Assembly (NCBI GenBank): GCA_964391765.1
Contig: CAYMNG010000051.1
Span: 1-18,510, forward strand
Direction: 5' to 3'
Length of the DNA: 18,510 bases
Source of the DNA: UBA10649 sp964391765
GTDB lineage: Bacteria > Actinomycetota > Actinomycetes > S36-B12
The notes under the pieces were generated by a model. The model made no database searches, had not been told where the DNA came from, and was given only the letters and a program-made list of their open reading frames with translations. The translations under genes and the position numbers were made by a program. Below are positions 1-6,406 of the stretch, piece by piece; position 1 is the stretch's first letter; the number at the start of each line of letters is the position of its first letter.

Positions 1-45
1 GTAATAGATCGGTGTCGTCAGGAAGTACGCCTTGCCCTCGGCCAT
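1..45 (-). CDS. metG: Methionyl-tRNA synthetase, N-terminal 15 codons (partial)
   Basis: The reverse strand from position 45 reads MAEGKAYFLTTPIYY before leaving the window. This is the characteristic start of bacterial methionyl-tRNA synthetase, the TTPIYY strand that leads into the class I HIGH region. The enzyme charges tRNA-Met with methionine in the cytosol. An AGGAT ribosome-binding site lies 7 nt upstream of the ATG. The start is 22 nt after the rsmI stop on the same strand, so the two are probably co-transcribed; rsmI and metG are near neighbours in other actinobacteria. Only the first 45 bases are present, so the catalytic motifs cannot be checked. Confidence 0.85.
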   Translation of the reverse strand, partial: MAEGKAYFLTTPIYY

Positions 46-67
46 GCGCCGATCCTAGGGAGGCCCG

Positions 68-931
68 TCAGCGGGGCGCTCGCGCGGCGATGACCGCGTC
101 GTACACCGCACGCCGCGGCACCGCCGCACGACGGGCGACGTCGGCGATCGCCTCGCGCCGCGATCGGCCGTCCGCCTCGGCGGCGGCGACGGCCGTCGCC
201 CAGTCGTGCGCCGTCGCCAGCCCCGCGACCGCGCGGACCGCGGCGGCGTCGGCGCCGGCGACGACGATCGTGATCTCCCCGCGCACGCCCCCCGCCGCCC
301 AGTCGGCGAGCTCGCCCAACCCGCCGCGGCGAACCTCCTCGTAGGTCTTCGTCAACTCGCGGCACACCGCGGCGCGCCGGTCCGCGCCGAACGCCTGTGC
401 CAGTGTCGTCAACATCGCTGCCACCCGGTGCGGCGCCTCGAAGAACACCATCGTTCGCGGCTCGGCGGCCAGTTCCCCGACCCGTGTCGCCCGCTCGCCC
501 GCCTTGCGCGGGAGGAACCCCTCGAAGCAGAAGCGATCCACCGGCAGGCCGGACACCGCCAGCGCCGCCAGGACCGCCGACGGGCCGGGCAGGACCGTCA
601 CGTCCACCCCGGCCTCGACCGCGGCCCGAACGAGGCGAAAGCCCGGGTCGCTGACCGTCGGCATGCCCGCGTCCGACACGACCAGGACGCTCGCGCCGGC
701 CCGGGCCGCCGCGACGAGCTCGTCGGCCCGCGCGGCCTCGACCGCGTCGTAGAACGACACGACCCGCCCGCTGATCCGAACGTCGAGATCGGCGGCGAGC
801 CGGCGAAGGCGCCGGGTGTCCTCGGCCGCGACGACGTCCGCGGCGCCGAGCGCCGCGCGCAGGCGGCCGGAGGCGTCCGCGGGGTCGCCCAGCGGCGTCG
901 CCGCGAGTACGACTCGCCCCGGCTCGGACAC
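68..931 (-). CDS. rsmI: 16S rRNA (cytidine1402-2'-O)-methyltransferase RsmI
   Basis: A 287-residue protein of the tetrapyrrole-methylase fold, close to the usual RsmI length (about 280). It uses S-adenosylmethionine to 2'-O-methylate C1402 in the decoding centre of 16S rRNA. Visible family motifs are VLAATPLGDPAD near the N-terminus, AEDTRR, SDAGMPTVSDPG, LPGPSAVLAAL, FEGFLP, FFEAPHR and RELTKTYEE, followed by a C-terminal arginine-rich helical region. I place the start at GTG 931 because an AGGA box lies 8 nt upstream and the resulting N-terminus (MSEPGRVVLAATP) fits the family. The frame is open further upstream to an ATG at 955, but that start has no ribosome-binding site. The gene is divergent from pmt and is followed by metG. 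Confidence 0.93.
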   Translation of the reverse strand: MSEPGRVVLAATPLGDPADASGRLRAALGAADVVAAEDTRRLRRLAADLDVRISGRVVSFYDAVEAARADELVAAARAGASVLVVSDAGMPTVSDPGFRLVRAAVEAGVDVTVLPGPSAVLAALAVSGLPVDRFCFEGFLPRKAGERATRVGELAAEPRTMVFFEAPHRVAAMLTTLAQAFGADRRAAVCRELTKTYEEVRRGGLGELADWAAGGVRGEITIVVAGADAAAVRAVAGLATAHDWATAVAAAEADGRSRREAIADVARRAAVPRRAVYDAVIAARAPR

Positions 932-954
932 GGGGGCAATCCTCGCAGTCCGCA

Positions 955-960
955 TACGAT
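955..960 (+). promoter_or_regulatory. -10 element of pmt, apparently leaderless
   Basis: A TACGAT hexamer ends 6 nt before the pmt ATG at 967, which puts the expected transcription start on or next to the A of the start codon. No Shine-Dalgarno sequence is visible. The same arrangement recurs before several other genes in this window. No convincing -35 box is seen. The element lies inside the 35-nt gap between the divergent rsmI (GTG 931) and pmt starts. Confidence 0.5.
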
Positions 961-966
961 GGCGCG

Positions 967-2607
967 ATGACCGGGAGCGAGCCGACCGCGACGTCGGTCG
1001 ATCCCGGTGACCGCGGGCCGGTCTCGACGACGCTCCCCGCCCCCGTCCTGGCGCCACGGCGGGACGAGGAGTCCTTGCCGGACCGACTGCGCGTGCCGAT
1101 GCCCTCGCGCGGACTGGTGGGCTGGATCGGTCCGCTGGTCGTGATGCTGATCGGCGGCCTGCTGCGGTTCGTCGACCTCGGCCGTCCGCACGCCATCGTC
1201 TTCGACGAGACCTACTACCCCAAGGACGCGCTGAGCCTGCTGGCCTTCGGCAGCGAACGGAAGTTCGTCGAGGACGCCAACGACCTGATCATCAACTCGA
1301 CCGGCGACTGGCGAAGCCTGGACCTGTTCACCGACGTGCCCAACTTCGTCGTGCACCCGCCGCTGGGCAAGTGGACGATCGCGGTGGGCGAGTGGCTGTT
1401 CGGCGCGACACCGTTCGGCTGGCGGTTCTCCGTCGCGGTCCTGGGCACGCTGTCGATCCTCATGGTCGCCCGCATCACCCGGCGCCTGACCCGATCGGAC
1501 CTCATCGGCACGATCGCCGGCCTGCTGCTCGCGGTCGAGGGTCAGCACCTCGTGTTGAGCCGGACCGGCCTGCTGGACATGGTGCTGACGTTCTGGATCG
1601 TCGCGGCGTTCGGGCTGCTCCTGATCGACCGCGACCACACGCGCGCTCGCCTGGCGACGCTCGTCGAGCGCGACGGGCTGGCGACCGTCGCGACGACGTG
1701 GGGCCCGCGGTTCGGGCTGCGGCCATGGCGATGGGCGGCGGCCGCGGCCCTCGGCCTGGCGTGCGCGGTCAAGTGGTCGGGCCTGTGGTTCCTGGCGATC
1801 TTCATCCTGCTCACGCTGTTGTGGGACGTCTCCGCCCGCCGCGCGATCGGCGTCGAACGGCCGTGGCGCGCCACGCTGGTCCGCGACGCACCGGCGACCG
1901 GGGTCGCGATGGTCGCCGTCGCCGCCGTCGTCTACGTCACGACCTGGACCGGGTGGCTGCTGGGCACCACCGGGTACGACCGCACCTGGGCCGACGCCCA
2001 GCCCGAATCGTGGATCCCGTCGGCCCTGCGCTCGCTGTGGCACTACCACGCCGAGGCCTGGCGCTTCCACGTCAACCTGACGTCGGAGCACGCGTACGGC
2101 AGCAACGCGCTGTCCTGGCCCTTCCAGGCTCGGCCGACCGCGTTCTACTACGAGACGATCAAGGACCACACCGGCGGCTGCGAGGTCGACAACTGCGCGA
2201 CCGCCGTCACCGCACTGGGCAACCCGATCATCTGGTGGTTCGGCATCGTCGCGGTCCTGCACCAGGTCTGGCGCTGGGTCGGCAGCCGGGACTGGCGCTC
2301 CGGCGCGGTGCTGGCGGCCATCGCCGCCGGCTGGATCCCGTGGCTGATCTACCTCGACCGGACGATCTTCACGTTCTACACCGTCGTGATCTCGCCGTTC
2401 CTCGTCATGGCCGTCGCGATGACCCTCGGGACGATCCTCGGTCCGGCCGACGCGCCGGTACGACGGCGTCGCGACGGCGCGGTCGTCGTGGTCGCGATCG
2501 TCCTGGGCATCGTGATCGCCGCCTGGTGGTTCTACCCGATCTGGACCGGGGAGGTCATCCCGTACCAGGCCTGGCGCATGCGCATGTGGTTCTCGACCTG
2601 GGTCTGA
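967..2607 (+). CDS. pmt: Dolichyl/polyprenyl-phosphate-mannose-protein mannosyltransferase (GT39, Pmt)
   Basis: A 546-residue integral membrane glycosyltransferase. It transfers mannose from polyprenyl-phosphate-mannose to Ser/Thr of exported proteins on the outer face of the plasma membrane. About 50 cytosolic residues precede the first membrane helix (about 50-68). The first extracytoplasmic loop carries the acidic DE pair of the family at residues 80-81 (FDETYYPKDA) and the HPPLGKW motif at about 130-136. Several further hydrophobic helices follow, including about 415-430 and the C-terminal block 480-525. Length and layout match the mycobacterial protein Rv1002c, and the divergent rsmI neighbour is the same conserved context. 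Initiation appears leaderless from the TACGAT box. A 26-bp hairpin follows the stop codon. Confidence 0.93.
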   Translation: MTGSEPTATSVDPGDRGPVSTTLPAPVLAPRRDEESLPDRLRVPMPSRGLVGWIGPLVVMLIGGLLRFVDLGRPHAIVFDETYYPKDALSLLAFGSERKFVEDANDLIINSTGDWRSLDLFTDVPNFVVHPPLGKWTIAVGEWLFGATPFGWRFSVAVLGTLSILMVARITRRLTRSDLIGTIAGLLLAVEGQHLVLSRTGLLDMVLTFWIVAAFGLLLIDRDHTRARLATLVERDGLATVATTWGPRFGLRPWRWAAAAALGLACAVKWSGLWFLAIFILLTLLWDVSARRAIGVERPWRATLVRDAPATGVAMVAVAAVVYVTTWTGWLLGTTGYDRTWADAQPESWIPSALRSLWHYHAEAWRFHVNLTSEHAYGSNALSWPFQARPTAFYYETIKDHTGGCEVDNCATAVTALGNPIIWWFGIVAVLHQVWRWVGSRDWRSGAVLAAIAAGWIPWLIYLDRTIFTFYTVVISPFLVMAVAMTLGTILGPADAPVRRRRDGAVVVVAIVLGIVIAAWWFYPIWTGEVIPYQAWRMRMWFSTWV

Positions 2608-2641
2608 CCGGGCCCGGCTCAGCCCCGCCGTCTCCCCCCTT

Positions 2642-2706
2642 CCGTCGACCTTGAGGTTGTACCGGGTCAATCGCGCTGGAACCCGGTACAACCTCGAGGT
2701 CGACGG
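2642..2706. repeat. Large intergenic hairpin, copy 1 of a related pair
   Basis: Arms 2642-2667 and 2681-2706 form a 26-bp inverted repeat with a single mismatch (T2652) around a 13-nt loop. The stem contains TTGAGGTTGTACCGGGT. A nearly identical 17-mer (15 of 17 positions) forms the stem of the hairpin at 3813-3875. It follows the pmt stop by 34 nt, so it could terminate pmt transcription, but there is no U-tract. The sequence sharing suggests a dispersed palindromic repeat family rather than a simple terminator. Confidence 0.8.
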
Positions 2707-2732
2707 CCGACGCGCGCGGCGCTCACGGGCGA

Positions 2733-2768
2733 ATCCAACCCAAGTTGGATCCGCTCCGCCGGTAGGCT
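2733..2768 (+). promoter_or_regulatory. Operator-like palindrome plus -10 box of the HPt/response-regulator operon
   Basis: A perfect 7-bp inverted repeat, ATCCAAC-CCAA-GTTGGAT (2733-2750), lies just upstream of a TAGGCT hexamer at 2763-2768. The GTG start of the next gene follows after 7 nt (2776), so transcription is probably leaderless. The palindrome occupies the -25 to -45 zone relative to the predicted start, a typical position for a regulator-binding site. The downstream regulator itself is one candidate ligand, but that is only inferred from proximity. Confidence 0.45.
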
Positions 2769-2775
2769 CGCTCGC

Positions 2776-3084
2776 GTGAGGGCGCCAACGGAGGAGACCG
2801 ACGAGGTCCGCGCGTTCATCGCCGCTCGTCGCATGCCCGTCCTCGTGGACGCGACGCGGCAGTTGCGCGACGCCGCACCGGCCGATCTGGCCGCGATCAC
2901 CCACCGACTGCACGGGATCCTGGGCTCCTACGGCCTGGACCGCGCCGACGCGCTGGTCGTCGACCTGGCCCAGGTCGTCGCCGATGCCGCGGACAGTGCT
3001 GACGCCGACGCCGCCGTTGTCGACGCCGCACGTGAGCACGCGGTCGCCGGCCTGCAGGCCCTGGTCGAGGGGGCTGACCCGTGA
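2776..3084 (+). CDS. HPt-like histidine phosphotransfer domain protein
   Basis: A 102-residue, mostly helical, alanine-rich acidic protein. Residues 41-51 (ITHRLHGILGS, followed by YGLDRAD) resemble the HPt consensus H-x-L-K-G-x-x-x-x-x-G. H43 would be the phosphorylated histidine, and the usual lysine three residues later is replaced by H46. HPt domains relay phosphate between histidine kinases and response regulators. The call is strengthened by context: its TGA stop overlaps the GTG start of an OmpR-type response regulator by 4 nt (GTGA), so the two are translationally coupled. No histidine kinase is present in the window. The alternative is an unrelated small helical protein; by eye the similarity is confined to one helix. 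Confidence 0.6.
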   Translation: MRAPTEETDEVRAFIAARRMPVLVDATRQLRDAAPADLAAITHRLHGILGSYGLDRADALVVDLAQVVADAADSADADAAVVDAAREHAVAGLQALVEGADP

Positions 3085-3758
3085 GCGAGTGCGTGCTCGT
3101 CATCGACGACGCCGCCGACGTCCGCGACCTGCTGTCGGTCGCCCTGAAGTCCGCCGGATATCGCGTCGTCGAAGCCGACAACGGTCCTGCGGGGATCGAG
3201 GCGTACCACGCGCACCGGCCCGATCTGGTCCTGCTCGACATCGGCCTGGGGTCGATGGACGGCCTGGAGGTCTGCCGACAACTGCGAGCGGTCAGCACCA
3301 CGCCGATCGTCTTCCTCACCGCCCGGTCCGACGAGGTCGACGAACTCGTCGGATTCGCGTCCGGCGGCGACGACTACGTCACCAAGCCGTTCTCCCCCAA
3401 GGTCGTCGTCGCCCGCGTCGGTTCGTTGCTGCGGCGTCAGCAGCGGACCGGGCCCGAAGCGCGCACGCGATTCGAAGCCGGACCACTCGTGCTCGACACC
3501 GAGTCGCGGATGACGCTGCTCGACGGCGAACCCATCCATCTGACCCGCACCGAGTTCGACCTGCTGGCCACGTTGATGGAGAACCCCGACCGAGTGTGCA
3601 CGCGCGACCACCTGCTCGAACGCGTGTGGGGGGACTGGTTCGGCGACACCCATGTGGTCGAGGTGCACATGTCCCGGCTGCGCAACAAGGTCTCCACCGC
3701 CGGTGGTCCGAAGATCGGCGCGGTCGTGCGTGGGGTCGGCTGGCGCCTGGGCGTCTAG
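3081..3758 (+). CDS. OmpR/PhoB-family response regulator
   Basis: A 225-residue two-domain transcription factor. The receiver domain (about 1-120) has the acidic pocket D9/D10, the phospho-acceptor D53 (LVLLDIGL), the switch T80 and the conserved K102 (TKPFSP). The winged-helix DNA-binding domain (about 128-225) has the family signature LTRTEFDLLATLMENPDRV, then a recognition-helix segment (THVVEVHMSRLRNKV) and the final wing (VVRGVGWRLGV). It overlaps the HPt-like gene by 4 nt and should be co-expressed with it. No cognate sensor kinase is adjacent, so it is an orphan here, presumably fed by a distant kinase through the HPt protein. Its targets are unknown. Confidence 0.93.
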   Translation: MSECVLVIDDAADVRDLLSVALKSAGYRVVEADNGPAGIEAYHAHRPDLVLLDIGLGSMDGLEVCRQLRAVSTTPIVFLTARSDEVDELVGFASGGDDYVTKPFSPKVVVARVGSLLRRQQRTGPEARTRFEAGPLVLDTESRMTLLDGEPIHLTRTEFDLLATLMENPDRVCTRDHLLERVWGDWFGDTHVVEVHMSRLRNKVSTAGGPKIGAVVRGVGWRLGV

Positions 3759-3812
3759 TGTCGCGCGTCTGAGAGTCACCTTCAGGTTGCGTTGGGCGCG
3801 ATCTCGTCCGGT

Positions 3813-3875
3813 CGCCGGTGTTGAGGTTGGACCCGGTTCACGCCCTGCGAACCGGGTCCAACCTCAACACCGGCG
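3813..3875. repeat. Large perfect intergenic hairpin, copy 2 of a related pair
   Basis: Arms 3813-3839 and 3849-3875 form a perfect 27-bp inverted repeat with a 9-nt loop. The stem carries TTGAGGTTGGACCCGGT, which differs from copy 1 (2642-2706) at only 2 of 17 positions. It sits between the convergent response-regulator gene and GGDEF gene, so it may act as a bidirectional terminator, although no T-tracts flank it. Two long, near-perfect, related palindromes 1.2 kb apart suggest a REP- or MITE-like intergenic family. Confidence 0.85.
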
Positions 3876-3905
3876 CACTCGCGAACGAACCCCAGTCGCG
3901 CGCCA

Positions 3906-4964
3906 CTAGCGTCGCGAGGACCCGCTGCGCCGTCGTCGCCGACGCTCGTACATGCGCGAATCCGCCTCCTGCAGCAGCGCGGCGAAGTCCAGGTCCGCCG
4001 CCGCCTCCGCCTCGGCCGCGCCCACGCTGACCCGCGCCGGTCGCCAGCCGGCGCCGACCACTGCGGCGCCGGGATCGGCGAGCGCGGAGTTCAACCGGTC
4101 CTCCCAGGACTGGGCGTCCACCCGCGTCCCGCTGCCGACGACGAGGAACTCGTCGCCGCCCCAGCGGACGACGAGGTCGTTCGCCCGGACCTGACTGCGC
4201 AGCACGCCGGCGACCCGCCGGATCACGTCGTCCCCGTGGTCGTGCCCGAACTGATCGTTCGCGGCCTTCAGCCCGTCGACGTCGACGAACACCGCGAACA
4301 CTGTCTCCTCGTGTCGCGCCGCCCCGGCGATCAGGCTCGGCAGGGCCTCGTCCAGGCCGACGCGGTTGAGCAGACGGGTCAGTTCGTCGCGGGTCGCCAG
4401 GTCGTGTGCGCGCTTGTTCGCCCGGGCGAGGTCCGCGATGGCCCGCATCCGCATGCGCTGGATCGCGAAGCCGACGAGGATCGCGACGAACGCGACGGGG
4501 ATCCACTGCCGATACAGGTCCGGATGCAGCACGTCGACGACGTAGACGTAGCTGGCGAGCATCGGCACGGCGACGACGACCATCGCGCGCGTGTCGAGCA
4601 CGAACGGCCCGTAGGCGAGCATCGCGAGCAGGACGTACGCCAGGGCCACGTCCTGCTCGACGGCCACGGCCGAGGCGAGCAGGGACACGACGAGGACGAC
4701 GGCGCCGACCCCCATGATCCACGGAACGGCCGCGTCGCTGACCGCATCGGTGCGGACCAGTGCCCACGCGGCGAGAAAGACACCGACCGACAACAGGTGC
4801 CACGCGTCGGCACTGGTCACCCCGAAGCCGCGAACCGCGAGGTCGAGCACGATCGCCACCCCGACGGCGCCGCCGCCGAGAGCGAGCGCGGTCGGCGCCT
4901 CGGCCCGGGCCTGCCGCAACCGCGCCTCGCGCAGCGTGCCGGTGTCGTCGAGAACCCCGCTCAT
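3906..4964 (-). CDS. Membrane-bound GGDEF diguanylate cyclase
   Basis: A 352-residue protein with an N-terminal membrane region of about six hydrophobic helices (about residues 25-170) and a C-terminal GGDEF domain (about 185-345). It would make cyclic di-GMP from two GTP. The linker helix leads into the usual DELTRLLNR start of the domain. The catalytic signature is intact (WGGDEF, 269-273), and a product-inhibition I-site (RAND, 260-263) lies the standard five residues upstream. The C-terminus ends in a run of arginines. I choose ATG 4964, which follows the stop of the upstream nat gene by 8 nt, so the two form an operon; an in-frame ATG at 5009 would overlap nat. The sensory ligand of the membrane region is unknown. 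Confidence 0.92.
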   Translation of the reverse strand: MSGVLDDTGTLREARLRQARAEAPTALALGGGAVGVAIVLDLAVRGFGVTSADAWHLLSVGVFLAAWALVRTDAVSDAAVPWIMGVGAVVLVVSLLASAVAVEQDVALAYVLLAMLAYGPFVLDTRAMVVVAVPMLASYVYVVDVLHPDLYRQWIPVAFVAILVGFAIQRMRMRAIADLARANKRAHDLATRDELTRLLNRVGLDEALPSLIAGAARHEETVFAVFVDVDGLKAANDQFGHDHGDDVIRRVAGVLRSQVRANDLVVRWGGDEFLVVGSGTRVDAQSWEDRLNSALADPGAAVVGAGWRPARVSVGAAEAEAAADLDFAALLQEADSRMYERRRRRRSGSSRR

Positions 4965-4972
4965 CGGCACGC

Positions 4973-5794
4973 CTACTGCGCCGCGACGGCCGAGAACAGT
5001 TGCTCGCACTCCGGTCCGGTCGCGTCGAACCCGGGCTCGTCCACGAGGATCCGCTCGAGCTCACCGGCGCTGTCGACGACGGATCTCGTCGTCCCCCCCG
5101 GTCGCAGGACCCAGTAGTCGAGGTTGCGCAGCGACCGGGTCTCGTCGGCGAGGAGCCGCGACGCGACGAGCGTGGTGACGAAGTGCGACTGCGGATGCCG
5201 GTGCGAGTAGAAGTGCCCGACCTCGCAGTCCGACGCCCCGTACTGGGCCAGTTCGAACCGGTACATGTCGGCGAACTGCCCGTCGACGCCGTACTGCGCC
5301 AGGTACCCGCCCTCGGCGCGCTCGACCAACCGCACCTGCCGCCATGGTCGCCCGACCGCGGTCCCGTCGAACGGAACGGCGGCGGTCGCGCCCTGCGGGC
5401 CGAAGCCGACGTCGACGAGGTAGTCCGCCCCGTCCACCCGCACGACGGTGACCCGGTGCGTCAGTCCGGGGTGCGGGTTTCCGCTGAGCAGCACCCGACC
5501 GAGGTACATCCGGGTCGCGAAGCCCAACTCGGTGAGGACCTCGTACATCAACAGGTTGTGCTCGAAGCAGTATCCGCCGCGACGGCGCGTGACGAGCCGC
5601 TCGTGCACCGATTCCAGGTGCAGCGGCAGGTCCTCCCCCAGCCGGACGCTGAGGCTGCTGAACGGCAGTGCGTCCACGTGCGCGCGGACGAGTGCGTCGG
5701 CGAGCGCGACGCTCGGCTCGGCCGCCGCTACACCGACCGTCGCCAGGTAGCGGTCGACCAGGTCGCCGCGGCGTCGCGCATCGTCGGTCGACAC
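4973..5794 (-). CDS. nat: Arylamine N-acetyltransferase
   Basis: A 273-residue protein of typical NAT length. It transfers an acetyl group from acetyl-CoA to aromatic amines and hydrazines by a ping-pong mechanism through a catalytic cysteine. The thiol-protease-like triad is visible: C76 in RRGGYCFEHN, H113 in GLTHRVTVVRV and D128 in YLVDVGFG. The N-terminal helical bundle (RYL...VDALPFSSLSVRLG) is also typical. It is the first gene of a two-gene unit with the GGDEF cyclase, 8 nt apart. The physiological substrate cannot be told; in mycobacteria a relative is linked to sterol catabolism, but no such genes are nearby. Confidence 0.93.
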   Translation of the reverse strand: MSTDDARRRGDLVDRYLATVGVAAAEPSVALADALVRAHVDALPFSSLSVRLGEDLPLHLESVHERLVTRRRGGYCFEHNLLMYEVLTELGFATRMYLGRVLLSGNPHPGLTHRVTVVRVDGADYLVDVGFGPQGATAAVPFDGTAVGRPWRQVRLVERAEGGYLAQYGVDGQFADMYRFELAQYGASDCEVGHFYSHRHPQSHFVTTLVASRLLADETRSLRNLDYWVLRPGGTTRSVVDSAGELERILVDEPGFDATGPECEQLFSAVAAQ

Positions 5795-5860
5795 TGCGCT
5801 CCCCTCACCGTGCGGCAGGTCCGCCGAATCGGTGCACGCGAGCGTATCGAAGCGCTCCGG

Positions 5861-6316
5861 TCACGCGTCAGCCTGCACGTCCGCGGCAACGACCTCCCCG
5901 CGCTCACCGACCCGGATCTCGATCTTGCGCGCCTTCGCCTTCTCGGCGACCGGCACGGTGATCGTCAGCACCCCGTCGTCGTAGCTGGCGTGGATCGCCC
6001 CGGTGTCGATGCCGTCCCCCAGGGACACCTGACGCTGGTACGCACCGGTGGATCGCTCGCTGGCGATCCACTCGGCGGACTCGTCGCTCATGCCGCTGCG
6101 CTGCGCACGGATCGTCATGATGCCGTTGTCGACGTCGACGTCGATCGAGCCGGGGTCCGCGCCCGGCAGGTCGGCCTTGACGACGAAGTGGTCGCCGGAC
6201 CGGTAGAGGTCCATCGGCATGACCCGCGGTGCGCGTCGGGTGCCCGCAGGGGCGCCGAGCAGTTGTTCGGTCAACCGGTCCACGTCCCGGAAGGGATCGA
6301 ATCGAAGAATTGACAT
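5861..6316 (-). CDS. Small heat-shock protein (Hsp20/alpha-crystallin family)
   Basis: A 151-residue ATP-independent holdase chaperone. The N-terminus MSILRFDPFRDVDRL is typical of actinobacterial Hsp20. The alpha-crystallin domain spans about residues 36-130, with PMDLYRSGDHFVVKADLPG near its start and the DGVLTITVP strand near its end (about 117-125). The start is set at ATG 6316 because a perfect AGGAGG lies 7 nt upstream; a GTG one codon earlier is less well spaced. Upstream is a perfect CIRCE operator, so HrcA repression with induction on heat shock is expected. moeZ lies upstream on the same strand and its stop codon falls inside the operator. Confidence 0.95.
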   Translation of the reverse strand: MSILRFDPFRDVDRLTEQLLGAPAGTRRAPRVMPMDLYRSGDHFVVKADLPGADPGSIDVDVDNGIMTIRAQRSGMSDESAEWIASERSTGAYQRQVSLGDGIDTGAIHASYDDGVLTITVPVAEKAKARKIEIRVGERGEVVAADVQADA

Positions 6317-6376
6317 CACGAAACCTCCTGGTACACAGCGGGACCGCGCAGATCGACGCGAACCCTGGATGGACCA

Positions 6377-6406
6377 ATATTAGCACTCTAACTAGGAGAG
6401 TGCTAA
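6377..6406 (-). promoter_or_regulatory. CIRCE operator and promoter of hsp20
   Basis: TTAGCACTC-N9-GAGTGCTAA at 6380-6406 is a perfect CIRCE element, the binding site of the HrcA repressor. On the reverse strand a promoter is embedded in it: -35 TTAGCA (6401-6406), then 18 nt, then -10 TAATAT (6377-6382). HrcA binding would therefore directly block RNA polymerase. The operator includes the last codon region of moeZ (stop TAG at 6405-6403). hrcA itself is not in the window. Confidence 0.95.

Noticed and set aside
598..3039. Very long open frame on the reverse strand opposite rsmI and pmt, and several others of similar kind
   Set aside because: High-GC DNA opens shadow frames. The composition is Arg/Gly/Asp/Pro-rich with no recognisable domain, and real genes with clear motifs occupy the other frames.
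3778..3796. Third half-copy of the hairpin motif (ACCTTCAGGTTG...)
   Set aside because: It matches copy 1 at only about 11 of 16 positions and has no complementary arm nearby.
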